Of a DNA stretch of 64,000 nt, positions 49,280 through 56,791 are shown piece by piece (within the stretch, counting starts at the first letter, position 1; the number at the start of each line of letters is the position of its first letter). The DNA comes from JAWLHU01 sp049324875 (GTDB taxonomy: Bacteria; Bacillota; Sulfobacillia; Symbiobacteriales; Symbiobacteriaceae), in the NCBI GenBank assembly GCA_049324875.1, contig JBMONC010000084.1:62001-126000 (forward strand), given 5' to 3'. Both the position numbers and the translations under genes were made by a program. The notes below the pieces were generated by a model. That model did not search any database. It worked only from the letters and a program-made list of their open reading frames with translations, and was not told where the DNA came from.

Positions 49280-50683
49280 TTAGGCGCCGGCGACGGCGGG
49301 GGCGGTCTCAGCAGCCTCGGCCGAGAACCTGCCGCCGGCGGTGGCGGTCTTGTAGATGTTGAAGATGAAGAGGAACTGGGCGGAGAGGATCATCGCACCG
49401 CCGATGGCGCGGACGATGTGGTAGGGCCGCTGGGAGATGACCGACTGGATGAAGGCGTTGGACTCGTTCATCGCCCAGTGGGAGCCCTGCACCAGACCGC
49501 CGATGGTCAGCGAGACGAAGAAGAGGGTAAAGCCGATCAGGGAGAGCCAGAAGTGCCAGTCCATCAGCTTGGCCGACCAGATCTCCCGGTTGATCAGCCG
49601 GGGCAGGGCGTAGTAGATGGTGGCGAACATGATGAAGGTAAAGGTGCCGAGCAGCGCCAGATGGGCGTGGCCGACGACCCAGTTGGTGAAGTGGGTGATG
49701 GCGCTGACCGAGCGGAGCGCCTGCATCGGCCCCTGGAAGCAGGTGATGAAGTAGAAGACCATGGCCGAGACCAGGAACTTGAGCGGCACCGACTCCTTCA
49801 GGGCGCCCCACTTGCCGTTCATGGTGCCGTAGAAGTTGGTGAGAACGGTCCAGACGGGCACGATCAGGGTGACCGAGAAGGCGATGGCAACGGTCTGCAG
49901 CCAGTAGGGCACCGGGCCGTTGACCAGGTGGTGGGCGCCGGTCGGGCCGTAGACGAAGAAGATCACCCAGAAGCCGATCATGGAGAGCCGGTGGCTCCAG
50001 ACGGGGTTGCCGGTCATCTTGGGGAGCAGGTAGTAGACGGCGCCGATGCCGACCGGGGTGAACCAGTAGCCCAGGATGTTGTGGCCGTAGAACCAGTTGG
50101 CCACGGCGTCGTTGACGCCGGTGATCGGGTTGGTGGGCATCAGGAACTGGTTGCCCACAATGTAGATCACCGGGGTGGTGACGGCGGCGCCCAGCATATA
50201 CCAGGCGGAGACGTAGAGCTCCTTCTCCTTCCGGTTCGCCAGGGTCATGATCACGTTGACAAAGACCAGGCCGAAGAGGATCACGGTCAGGACCTTGTTG
50301 ATCCAGGGCTGCTCCGCATACTCACGGCCCATGTTGAAGCCGAACAGCAGGGCGAGGGTATAGGAGGTCATCAGCAGGTTGTGCAGGACCACCGCCACAT
50401 TGCCCAGCCGCTCGCTCCAGAGCTTGGTGCCGGCGAGGCGGGGAATCATATAGAAGAGCGTCGCGAAGTAGGCGCCGCTGAGCCAGCCGAACATCACCAG
50501 GTTGGTGTGAACGGGGCGGACGCGGCCAAAGGTGAAGTACTCGAGAACCGGGATCTTCGTGACCAGATCGGGCGTGACCATCAGCAGGGCCGCGAAGAGG
50601 CCGAAGCTCATGCCAATGGCCATCCAGATGACGGCCGTGTAGAAGAAGTTGCGACTGGCCGAACCCTCTGCAGTGCTGAACAC
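49280..50683 (-). CDS. ccoN: cbb3-type cytochrome c oxidase catalytic subunit I
   Basis: Reduces oxygen at a haem b/b3-CuB centre and pumps protons. The 467-residue protein has 12 membrane helices with metal-ligand His in RPVHTNLVMFGWLSGAYF, YGHNILGYWFTPVGIG, GPTGAHHLVNGPVPYW and VVGHAHLALLGTF. The GTG at 50683 follows GGGAGGAGAG; an in-frame TTG at 50701 lies within that site. It is followed within 17 bases by the CcoO fusion. Confidence 0.95.
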   Translation of the reverse strand: MFSTAEGSASRNFFYTAVIWMAIGMSFGLFAALLMVTPDLVTKIPVLEYFTFGRVRPVHTNLVMFGWLSGAYFATLFYMIPRLAGTKLWSERLGNVAVVLHNLLMTSYTLALLFGFNMGREYAEQPWINKVLTVILFGLVFVNVIMTLANRKEKELYVSAWYMLGAAVTTPVIYIVGNQFLMPTNPITGVNDAVANWFYGHNILGYWFTPVGIGAVYYLLPKMTGNPVWSHRLSMIGFWVIFFVYGPTGAHHLVNGPVPYWLQTVAIAFSVTLIVPVWTVLTNFYGTMNGKWGALKESVPLKFLVSAMVFYFITCFQGPMQALRSVSAITHFTNWVVGHAHLALLGTFTFIMFATIYYALPRLINREIWSAKLMDWHFWLSLIGFTLFFVSLTIGGLVQGSHWAMNESNAFIQSVISQRPYHIVRAIGGAMILSAQFLFIFNIYKTATAGGRFSAEAAETAPAVAGA

Positions 50684-50734
50684 CGTCTCTCTCCTCCCCA
50701 AGTGAACGTTCCGGTGCTGCTCCGGGGGAGCCGC

Positions 50735-51334
50735 CTAGGGGCGGGCGCCCGGCGGCAGCCGGTAGAGCGCAATCAGGACACCGACCGTGAAGAACAGGGC
50801 CAGACCCCCCATCGCTGCGAAGGGGATCCAGATCAGGCGCCCCTCCCCGGGCCGGTCCCGGCGGGAGGCGGTGGGCTCAGGCGGATCGCCGTTGCGCATA
50901 ATGCTGTACTTGACGGACTCCCCCATGTTGAGGACCCCGGCTCTCCTGGCGAGGTAGTAGACCCCGCCCCAGAAGGCGACGAAGACCGTGAGGGTCCCGA
51001 TCAGCTGCTGGGTGGCCAGCCGCCCCCAGGCCAGGTCACCCAGGCTCTCCTCCACGGTGCCGACGGCGGTCACGTGGTAGCCGCCCCCCACCAGCACCAG
51101 CAGTCCCGCTGCCACCAGCCAGCGCCCGTAGCGGTAGCCCAGCCATCGCCACCGCCGGGGAACCAGCCCCAGGGTGGCCAGCAGACCGGCGAAGCCCAGG
51201 AGCAGAGCGAGACCGCCATAGAGGGCCATCAAGTCATTCTCGCCGCCGCTCAGGTGTGAGGCAAAGGCCCGGCTGGGTGTCAGAAGGAGCAGAGCAGCCA
51301 CAGCGATGGAGGTGTCTAGAAACAATTTCACCAT
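50735..51334 (-). CDS. Membrane protein upstream of ccoN
   Basis: A 199-residue protein with a signal-like first helix and about four further membrane helices (about 37-58, 73-92, 107-128, 172-192). No haem or metal motif; VGGGYHVTAVGTVEESLGDLAW contains the only His in a membrane context. No family recognised. As first gene of the oxidase run (51 bases before ccoN) it is probably an assembly factor or accessory subunit (inference). Confidence 0.65.
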   Translation of the reverse strand: MVKLFLDTSIAVAALLLLTPSRAFASHLSGGENDLMALYGGLALLLGFAGLLATLGLVPRRWRWLGYRYGRWLVAAGLLVLVGGGYHVTAVGTVEESLGDLAWGRLATQQLIGTLTVFVAFWGGVYYLARRAGVLNMGESVKYSIMRNGDPPEPTASRRDRPGEGRLIWIPFAAMGGLALFFTVGVLIALYRLPPGARP

Positions 51335-51384
51335 TTCACACCCCCATCTTCCTATAGATATAAATCGTCATGCAGTATGACCTT

Positions 51385-51413
51385 AGTATGCTGGAGGGTA
51401 TAGACCGCGTCAA
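51385..51413 (-). promoter_or_regulatory. Candidate promoter of the cbb3 operon
   Basis: Minus strand: TTGACG, 17-base spacer, CATACT. The spacer contains an AGGGTATA half site (51395-51402, + strand) like the palindrome at 51589. Confidence 0.5.
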
Positions 51414-51588
51414 GCGTGGAGGGTCTGGTCAAATGCCCCCTCTTTTTGGGACAGATGGCCTTGCAAAGGCATGTTGGGCATGCTAGTATTGCTTTCGGAC
51501 TATGCCGGTGCGACAATTGCTGGAAAACCGTCGGATTTCCGAGCCCATTGTAGCACGGATAGCCCAAAGGTCGCATGAGGAGTAGCAC

Positions 51589-51606
51589 TTAGGGTATATA
51601 CCCTAA
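51589..51606. promoter_or_regulatory. 18-base perfect palindrome, candidate operator
   Basis: TTAGGGTATATACCCTAA, perfectly self-complementary, in the divergent region between the oxidase operon and the cupredoxin gene. It is about 100 bases upstream of the cupredoxin ATG. GGGTAT-ATACCC symmetry recalls copper-responsive operators (CsoR/CopY type), but no such regulator is in the window. The rest of 51414-51707 shows no gene. Confidence 0.55.
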
Positions 51607-51707
51607 CCTCCCAGCCCGGTAAGGTCGTGAGGGTACATCGCGCATCCGATTGAGCAGCCGCTACCTTGTGTGGCATGATGGTACCAAGAAAGGAAGGGGA
51701 ATTACAC

Positions 51708-52082
51708 ATGAAGAAGCTTCTCATGCTGGTTCTCGTTGCCCTGATGTCCCTGGGTATCCTGACCGCCTGCGGTGGCGGTGGCGGCGGCGGTGCAACCAAG
51801 GAGATTACCGTTGAAATGGGTGCCAACGGCGAGTGGAAGTTCAAGCCTGATCGCGTTGAGGTCAACAAGGGCGACAACGTCAAGGTCACCCTGGTCAACA
51901 AGGACCCCGCCCAGCCCCACACCTTCGTCGTTCCGGCCCTGAACGTCAAGTCCCAGCAGGTTGCTGCCAACCAGACCAGCACCGTCACCTTCACGGCTAA
52001 CACCGTCGGCGAGCACGACCTCATCTGCGACGTGCCCGGTCACAAGGATGCCGGCATGGTCGGGAAGCTCATCGTTAAGTAA
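51708..52082 (+). CDS. Cupredoxin-domain lipoprotein
   Basis: A 124-residue type 1 copper protein anchored by lipid: lipobox ILTAC (Cys21), a Gly run, then the cupredoxin fold. Copper ligands are visible as His71 in QPHTF and Cys107, His112 and Met117 in CDVPGHKDAGM. It probably carries electrons between the cytochrome complex and the oxidase or stores copper for it (inference from its divergent position). The ATG follows AAAGGAAGGGG. Confidence 0.9.
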   Translation: MKKLLMLVLVALMSLGILTACGGGGGGGATKEITVEMGANGEWKFKPDRVEVNKGDNVKVTLVNKDPAQPHTFVVPALNVKSQQVAANQTSTVTFTANTVGEHDLICDVPGHKDAGMVGKLIVK

Positions 52083-52140
52083 GAAGCGCACCTTTCACAC
52101 GGAAGGGCGGCCTTTGCGGCTGCCCTTCTTCCTATTTTCA

Positions 52141-52383
52141 TGTCCAGGCACCCTCCTGCTTTGAGCCTGGGCTCGGTCGAGTCAGCCCGGGTGGGTCCGG
52201 AGGGCTCGACCGGGGCATACCGCTCCCGGAGCGGCTCACCGATGCTGAGAGTGGAGGGAGCCTCGGCGTGGAGGTTGGCATCTGCACCTGCGTGGTCGAG
52301 CACCGGGCCGAGGGCACCGTGCTGCGGGAGCTGAAGGTCGGTCTGACCACGCCGGGGACGTTCGACGTGGCCGCAGACCTCTA
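52141..52383 (+). pseudogene. Possible decayed gene fragment
   Basis: An 80-codon open frame without a credible start or ribosome site; its end (VGICTCVVEHRAEGTVLREL and on to DVAADL) has coding-like third positions. It starts in the trailer of the cupredoxin gene and ends just before the tRNA terminator. Family unknown; may be chance in GC-rich DNA. Confidence 0.25.
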
Positions 52384-52396
52384 GCTCCAGCAAACA

Positions 52397-52432
52397 GAAA
52401 AGCCCTCCTGCCGATGTTCACCGGAGGAAGGC
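52397..52432 (-). terminator. Terminator of tRNA-Ala(UGC)
   Basis: Minus strand: GCCTTCCTCC pairs with GGAGGGC around a 14-base loop, then TTTTCTGTTT. Confidence 0.65.
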
Positions 52433-52472
52433 GACCTGCGTTCAGGCCCGTTTGCGAGCCTGCCTGCATCTT

Positions 52473-52548
52473 TGGTGGAGCTGATGGGATTCGAACCCAC
52501 GACCTTCGCCTTGCAAAGGCGTTGCTCTCCCAGCTGAGCTACAGCCCC
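52473..52548 (-). tRNA. tRNA-Ala (anticodon UGC)
   Basis: Reverse strand begins GGGGCTGTAGCTCAGCTGGG. The anticodon loop TTTGCAA gives anticodon TGC; the anticodon stem has one A-A mismatch at its outer pair. The T arm is GGTTCGAATCC and the 3' end CAGCTCCACCA has encoded CCA. Length is 76 nt. Confidence 0.93.
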
Positions 52549-52581
52549 GTTCATGGCGGATCTGCACCTGAGTGCTAAGCT

Positions 52582-52610
52582 ATTGTACCCGCCTTCCGCC
52601 GCCTTGTCAA
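52582..52610 (-). promoter_or_regulatory. Promoter of tRNA-Ala(UGC)
   Basis: Minus strand: TTGACA, 17-base spacer, TACAAT, about 35 bases before the tRNA. Confidence 0.82.
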
Positions 52611-52696
52611 CGACAGGGCGGCTGCCATTCGGAGCGGATCTTTCCACAGCAAAAGGGCGGGCGGCTTGGGCAAACTGCATCCAGGAGGGATCAGCC

Positions 52697-52972
52697 ATGC
52701 CGCGACGCGTCGACGACTTCGAACAGCCGAAGCTGGGACTGACCGCCGCTGATTTGGGCGAGGAGGCCTACCGGGCCAACGTGAGCGACAAGCCTGGCCG
52801 GGACGAGACCCACCGGGGCGACCAGGCCGGCACTGTGCCCATCTGGCAGTCGCCGGAGGCCCGCAACGCACCGCCGGGCCAGAGGCGCAAGGACGCTCAG
52901 GAGGTCGAGATGGGGCGGGATCCGAAGCCACACCACGGAACCCAGGACCACACACCAGGGGGGCCTGACTAG
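52697..52972 (+). CDS. Small hydrophilic, probably disordered protein
   Basis: A 91-residue protein (starts MPRRVDDFEQPKLGLTAADL) very rich in D, E, R, P, Q and H, with no hydrophobic core and no cysteine. The ATG follows AGGAGGGA by six bases and a strong terminator overlaps its stop, so it is a genuine unit. Family unknown; a spore-core or desiccation-type role is possible but unproven. Confidence 0.6.
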   Translation: MPRRVDDFEQPKLGLTAADLGEEAYRANVSDKPGRDETHRGDQAGTVPIWQSPEARNAPPGQRRKDAQEVEMGRDPKPHHGTQDHTPGGPD

Positions 52973-52979
52973 GCCCCCC
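52958..52979 (+). terminator. Terminator between the small protein gene and greA
   Basis: GGGGGGCCT/AGGCCCCCC, perfect 9-bp stem with a 4-base loop, overlapping the stop codon, then CTTCTTG. It can also serve the convergent greA. Confidence 0.7.
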
Positions 52980-52986
52980 CTTCTTG

Positions 52987-53460
52987 CTATTTGATCTCCA
53001 GGATCTCGTACTTGATCACGCCGTCGGGGGCATCGACCGCCACCACCGTTCCGACCTTCTGCCCCATGATCGCCCGGCCCACCGGCGACTCATTCGAGAT
53101 CCGGTTCTGCGACGGGTCGGCCTCGGTGGTGCCCACGATGGTGTAGGTCAGTTCATCGCCGTATTCCAGGTCCTTGAGGACCACGGTCGACCCGACCGTG
53201 ACCAGACCGCCGTTGGCGGTCGGTTCATCGATCACGCGGGCGTTGCGAAGCATCTTCTCCAGCACGAGGATGCGGCCCTCAATAAAGGCCTGTTCGTTCT
53301 TCGCATCTTCGTACTCGGAGTTCTCAGAGATATCGCCGTACTCCCGCGCCTGCTTGATCCGTTCCGCCACTTCAAGACGCTTGACAGTGCGAAGGTGGAG
53401 CAGTTCCTGCTCCAGTTGCTTCAGACCTTCCAAGGATAGGAGTACTTCCTTCTCGGACAT
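52987..53460 (-). CDS. greA: Transcription elongation factor GreA
   Basis: Rescues backtracked RNA polymerase by stimulating transcript cleavage. The 157-residue protein has the N-terminal coiled coil with the acidic tip REYGDISENSEYEDAKNEQA (near 40-58) and the C-terminal FKBP-like domain (ISNESPVGRAIMGQKVGTVV). The ATG follows AAAGGAGAGA. The frame stays open about 60 codons upstream but those residues do not look like GreA. It has a long leader (53461-53735). Confidence 0.96.
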   Translation of the reverse strand: MSEKEVLLSLEGLKQLEQELLHLRTVKRLEVAERIKQAREYGDISENSEYEDAKNEQAFIEGRILVLEKMLRNARVIDEPTANGGLVTVGSTVVLKDLEYGDELTYTIVGTTEADPSQNRISNESPVGRAIMGQKVGTVVAVDAPDGVIKYEILEIK

Positions 53461-53735
53461 GCGAGTCTCTCCTTTGTTCCAACGACTACACCAGGGAAGC
53501 ATAGCGGCTGGACTTCTTTTTGCAATCGACCCGACAGCGGTTCCACTACGGGGAAGGCAGCAATGGGGCCGACGGGGTTCGTCCGATATATACGAGTTGG
53601 CGCCGCTCCCGTATACCCCTTCACAGCCGTCTGCCAATGTCGAGATGAAGCACCACAGGCATCGAACGCCAGGAGTACCGTTCCCGTGAGAACGGTTCCC
53701 CAGAGCGTTCGCCCCGCAGTGCTCGTATTCGAAGC
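53461..53735 (-). ncRNA. Long structured 5' leader of greA
   Basis: About 275 bases between a consensus promoter and the greA start. It can form a nested hairpin: CGAACGC/GCGTTCG closing over ACCGTTC/GAACGGT near 53668-53713. No known riboswitch, T-box or ribosomal-protein site was recognised, and no internal terminator with a U-tract was found. It could be a regulatory leader or an independent small RNA. Confidence 0.45.
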
Positions 53736-53741
53736 TAGTTT

Positions 53742-53771
53742 ATTATAGAGTCGTTTGCAACCGAATGTCAA
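53742..53771 (-). promoter_or_regulatory. Consensus promoter of the greA transcript
   Basis: Minus strand: TTGACA, 18-base spacer, TATAAT; both hexamers are perfect, in an AT-rich patch. Spacing is one base above the 17-base optimum. Confidence 0.88.
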
Positions 53772-53886
53772 CTAAACTGTCTGAAGTTTCCCCTGGACCG
53801 GAACCCACTCTGGATTGCAGTCGAATAACGCCGGTGCTATGCTGTTTCTGGCTATATACTATTGGCTCAGACGAAGGAGTAGGGCG

Positions 53887-55260
53887 ATGCGAGCGGCTCT
53901 GCCTTCCGTACAGGCGCCCCAGCCCATCAACCCCACCCAGGTGCGCCGGCAGATCCTCACCCTGGCCTTCCCGGTGGTAGCCGAACAGGTGCTGAACACC
54001 CTCACCAACGTTGCTGACATGATGATGGTGGGTCACCTGGGGCCGGCAGCCATCGCTGCGGTCGGCCTGTCGAACCAGCCGCTCTTCCTCTCCATGGCTA
54101 TCTTCATGGGGATCGGTACGGGCACTACGGCCCTGGTGGCCCGGTACACCGGTGCAGGGGAGCCCGGGACCGTGGAGTCCGTCACCCGCCAGTCCTTCTG
54201 GATGGGCCTCGCCTCGGCCATCCTGGTCGCCATGGCCTACTACGCCTTCGCCCCCGCCATTGTGGGCAGCATGGGCGCCGAGGCCGATGTGCTGCCGCTG
54301 GGGATTGCCTTTCTCCGCTGGTCAGCGCCGGGCTTCGTGGCGATGAAGTGGTCCCAGGTGATGAGCGGCGCCCTGCGCGGGCGGGGCGATACGCGGACGC
54401 CACTGCAGATCGGCATCCTGGTGAACCTGCTGAACCTGATCCTGGGGTACAGCCTGATCTACGGCCATCTGGGGCTCCCGGCCCTGGGGGTGGTGGGTTC
54501 GGCCCTGGGGACCACCATCGCACGGGGCGTTGGCGCCCTGATCCTCCTGGGCTACCTGCTCCGCTCAACCCACCCCGTCCGGCTCCACCCGCCCACCCTG
54601 TTTCAGCTCGACCTCGGGGTGATGGCCCGGGTCCTGAGGATCGGCCTGCCCACGGCGGGGGAGCGGGTGATTCAGACCATGGGGATGATCTTCTTCATGC
54701 GGATCATTGCAGGGCTGGGCACTGTCTCGGTGGCGACCCACCAGCTGGCCCTGAACGCCGAGTCGATCTCCTACATGCCCGCCCTGGGCCTGGCCACCGC
54801 CGGCACCGCCCTGGTGGGGCAGCGGATCGGCGCCCGGGATCCGGAGGGGGCACAGCAGGTGGTGCGGGAGACGGTCCGGATCACCGTGATGGTCATGACC
54901 GGCATGAGCCTGGTCTTCCTCTTCCTGGGGCGGCCTTACCTGTCGCTCTACACCTCCGAGGAGCCCGTGATCGGCCTGGGTGCCCGGATGCTTGCCATCG
55001 GCGCCGCCGCCCAGATTCCCATGGGCCTCACCTTCGCCCTCGGCGGGGCGCTCCGGGGCGCCGGCGACACGCTGCCCATGATGATCGCCACCGCCTTCGG
55101 GGTCTGGGTGGTGCGGCTCGGGATCACCACCGGGCTGATCCACCTGGCGGGGTGGGGCCTGGCGGCCGCCTGGTCGGCCCTGGTCTTCGACTGGACGCTG
55201 CGCTCCGCCTTTGCCTTTCTGCGGATCCGCTCCGGGCGCTGGCGTGAGATCCAGGTATAG
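53887..55260 (+). CDS. MATE-family multidrug/cation exporter
   Basis: Secondary transporter expelling drugs or metabolites against Na+ or H+. The 457-residue protein has 12 membrane helices in two MatE repeats: TLAFPVVAEQVLNTLTNVADMMMVGHLG and, in the second half, RIGLPTAGERVIQTMGMIFFMRII. GALRGRGDTRTPL and GALRGAGDTLPMM are repeat-equivalent loops. The ATG at 53887 has AAGGAGT six bases upstream; the longer frame lacks a site. Substrate unknown. Confidence 0.92.
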   Translation: MRAALPSVQAPQPINPTQVRRQILTLAFPVVAEQVLNTLTNVADMMMVGHLGPAAIAAVGLSNQPLFLSMAIFMGIGTGTTALVARYTGAGEPGTVESVTRQSFWMGLASAILVAMAYYAFAPAIVGSMGAEADVLPLGIAFLRWSAPGFVAMKWSQVMSGALRGRGDTRTPLQIGILVNLLNLILGYSLIYGHLGLPALGVVGSALGTTIARGVGALILLGYLLRSTHPVRLHPPTLFQLDLGVMARVLRIGLPTAGERVIQTMGMIFFMRIIAGLGTVSVATHQLALNAESISYMPALGLATAGTALVGQRIGARDPEGAQQVVRETVRITVMVMTGMSLVFLFLGRPYLSLYTSEEPVIGLGARMLAIGAAAQIPMGLTFALGGALRGAGDTLPMMIATAFGVWVVRLGITTGLIHLAGWGLAAAWSALVFDWTLRSAFAFLRIRSGRWREIQV

Positions 55261-55272
55261 GGCAAAAGACCG

Positions 55273-55305
55273 AACGGTGGTTACAACGTAACCACCGTTT
55301 TTCGT
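55273..55305 (+). terminator. Terminator of the MATE gene
   Basis: AACGGTGGTTAC/GTAACCACCGTT, perfect 12-bp stem with an AAC loop, then TTTTCG. It may also end the convergent nucleotidyltransferase transcript. Confidence 0.88.
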
Positions 55306-55322
55306 TATGAAGGTTACGCTGG

Positions 55323-56120
55323 TTACCAGTCGTTCAGGGGAGCCCGGCCGTTCCGCCAATTCCACTCGGTATCCTGCATGAAGCGGACGACCGCCTCCTG
55401 GTGGGTGACCCCCCAGTCCCGCCACCCGGCGAGCGCATCCAGGTAGGCCTGGGAAGTGGTGCGGCACGGCCGGTCCAGCAGCGCCCGGGTGAGCTCCAGG
55501 AGACCGGCGGGCTTCTCGGGAGCGGTCTCCAGGGCGTGGATGAACCACTTATGGAAGGGGAAGAGGATCCGGTTGTAGGCGAGGACCGCCCGCCCGCCAT
55601 AGAGCGACAGGTCGGCAGCGGCCCGCGTCAGCAGGTAGCGATCCTTTCGCTTCTCCCCCTCGCCGATGTACCAGTGGAGGATCAGCGCCTGGGCGAAGAA
55701 GGCTTTCATCTTCTCCTCCCGCTCCTGCTCCGGGTAGACCGGGATGCGGCGGAGCAGTTCCGCCAGTCCGGACAGGCGGGTGAAGGGGGCAAAGGCACCG
55801 ACGAAGGCCGACCGGGCCACCTCGCTGCCCCGTTGGGCCACATCCTCCAGGAAGGCCAGATCGACCAACTTCCCGTCGGCGTAGCCCCCCTCGTAGTCGG
55901 TGATGTCGCCGTGGAAGACCCAGTGCTCCCCCCGGGCGGACCGGGCAGCATAAGCCTCGTCGGTCACGACCAGGAGGAAGTCCAGGTCGGAATCGGGGCG
56001 GGCTGTGCCCTTGGCCACCGATCCGGCGATGATCAGGGCGAGGCAGGTCGGGTCATGGCGGTAGCGCTCGATGAGTCGATCGACGGCTCTCTGGTGGTTC
56101 GGGTGGATGGCCTGGCCCAG
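55323..56120 (-). CDS. Nucleotidyltransferase-fold protein
   Basis: About 266 residues. The N-terminal part has the polymerase-beta-like signature GSVAKGTARPDSDLDFLLVV (G-S and D-x-D, near 33-52), followed by a helical domain (FFAQALILHWYIGEGEKRKDRYLL). Related proteins transfer nucleotides to antibiotics or proteins, but the substrate cannot be told. The start is a problem: no ATG, GTG or TTG lies near; a CTG at 56120 has AGGGGGG eight bases upstream, while the nearest conventional start, GTG 56297, would overlap the neighbouring gene by 88 bases. Confidence 0.78.
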   Translation of the reverse strand: MGQAIHPNHQRAVDRLIERYRHDPTCLALIIAGSVAKGTARPDSDLDFLLVVTDEAYAARSARGEHWVFHGDITDYEGGYADGKLVDLAFLEDVAQRGSEVARSAFVGAFAPFTRLSGLAELLRRIPVYPEQEREEKMKAFFAQALILHWYIGEGEKRKDRYLLTRAAADLSLYGGRAVLAYNRILFPFHKWFIHALETAPEKPAGLLELTRALLDRPCRTTSQAYLDALAGWRDWGVTHQEAVVRFMQDTEWNWRNGRAPLNDW

Positions 56121-56209
56121 AGCAATGACCCCCCTGGCATGGAATCGGCCCTGTCGGGGCGCGCCGGCAGGGCTCGTCTCCGTTCCAGAATAGCAGAAAG
56201 GCCAAGGGA

Positions 56210-56689
56210 CTAAAATCCAAAGATGCGAATCGTGGGGCAGCCCTGCAGCCGGAAGTAGAGGTGCTCCCCGACCTGGTGGCGGTGGAGCCCGGTGCACCGA
56301 AAGGTGGCCACCTCCCGGGGGCCGTAGAGGCTCCCGGAGGGATCGATCACCAGCCTGACCTCACCGGGGCCTATGTGAACCCGGTAGATGATGGTGCTGC
56401 CCACCAGGGTGGCGCGGGATTCGAAGCGGGCGGAAGCCCCATCCCGGTAGGCCCGCCACAGGCATTCCCGCAGGCGGGCGGCATGGCCTCGGCCGTAGAT
56501 CACCGTCTCGACCCCGCAGTCCCGGACCGCGGTCCCGGACTGGGCGGGGGCCCGGGCGGTCATCTCCTGGGCGGCCGCATGGGAAGCGGGGTCCAGGTAC
56601 CACGCCCCAAGGCTGGAGAGGAGCAGCAGCCCCAGGAGGCCCAGGCGGTGAAGAAGCGCTCGTTGTATCGCAACCCCCTCCTGGCTCAC
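56210..56689 (-). CDS. Exported protein of unknown function
   Basis: A 159-residue protein with an N-terminal hydrophobic helix (about 15-29) and a probable signal cleavage near AAAQE (residue 41). The mature part is small, with a few cysteines (RDCGVETVIYG, RECLWRAY, FRCTGL, QGCPTIRIFGF) that may form disulfides. No family recognised. The first codon GTG at 56689 has no clear ribosome site; a GGAGGGGG five bases before an ATA codon downstream hints the true start is near 56671. Confidence 0.6.
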   Translation of the reverse strand: MSQEGVAIQRALLHRLGLLGLLLLSSLGAWYLDPASHAAAQEMTARAPAQSGTAVRDCGVETVIYGRGHAARLRECLWRAYRDGASARFESRATLVGSTIIYRVHIGPGEVRLVIDPSGSLYGPREVATFRCTGLHRHQVGEHLYFRLQGCPTIRIFGF

Positions 56690-56752
56690 AACGCAGTATT
56701 GACCTGCATTCTATGCGGGTCAAGCCCCCTGAAGAACCTCCCAGCAGGCAAA

Positions 56753-56786
56753 GAGGGCGCCCCCCTCTCTCGTGGGGAGCGCCCTC
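56753..56786 (-). terminator. Terminator of dusB
   Basis: GAGGGCGC/GCGCCCTC with further pairing of CCCC and GGGG inside, then TTTGCC on the minus strand, six bases past the dusB stop. Confidence 0.72.
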
Positions 56787-56791
56787 GGTGT

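Noticed and set aside
51352..51588. 78-codon minus-strand ORF between the oxidase and cupredoxin genes
   Set aside because: It overlaps the candidate oxidase promoter and has no convincing ribosome site or family similarity.
52987..53637. N-terminal 59-residue extension of GreA
   Set aside because: The extra residues resemble translated leader; the ATG at 53460 has an ideal ribosome site and gives normal GreA length.
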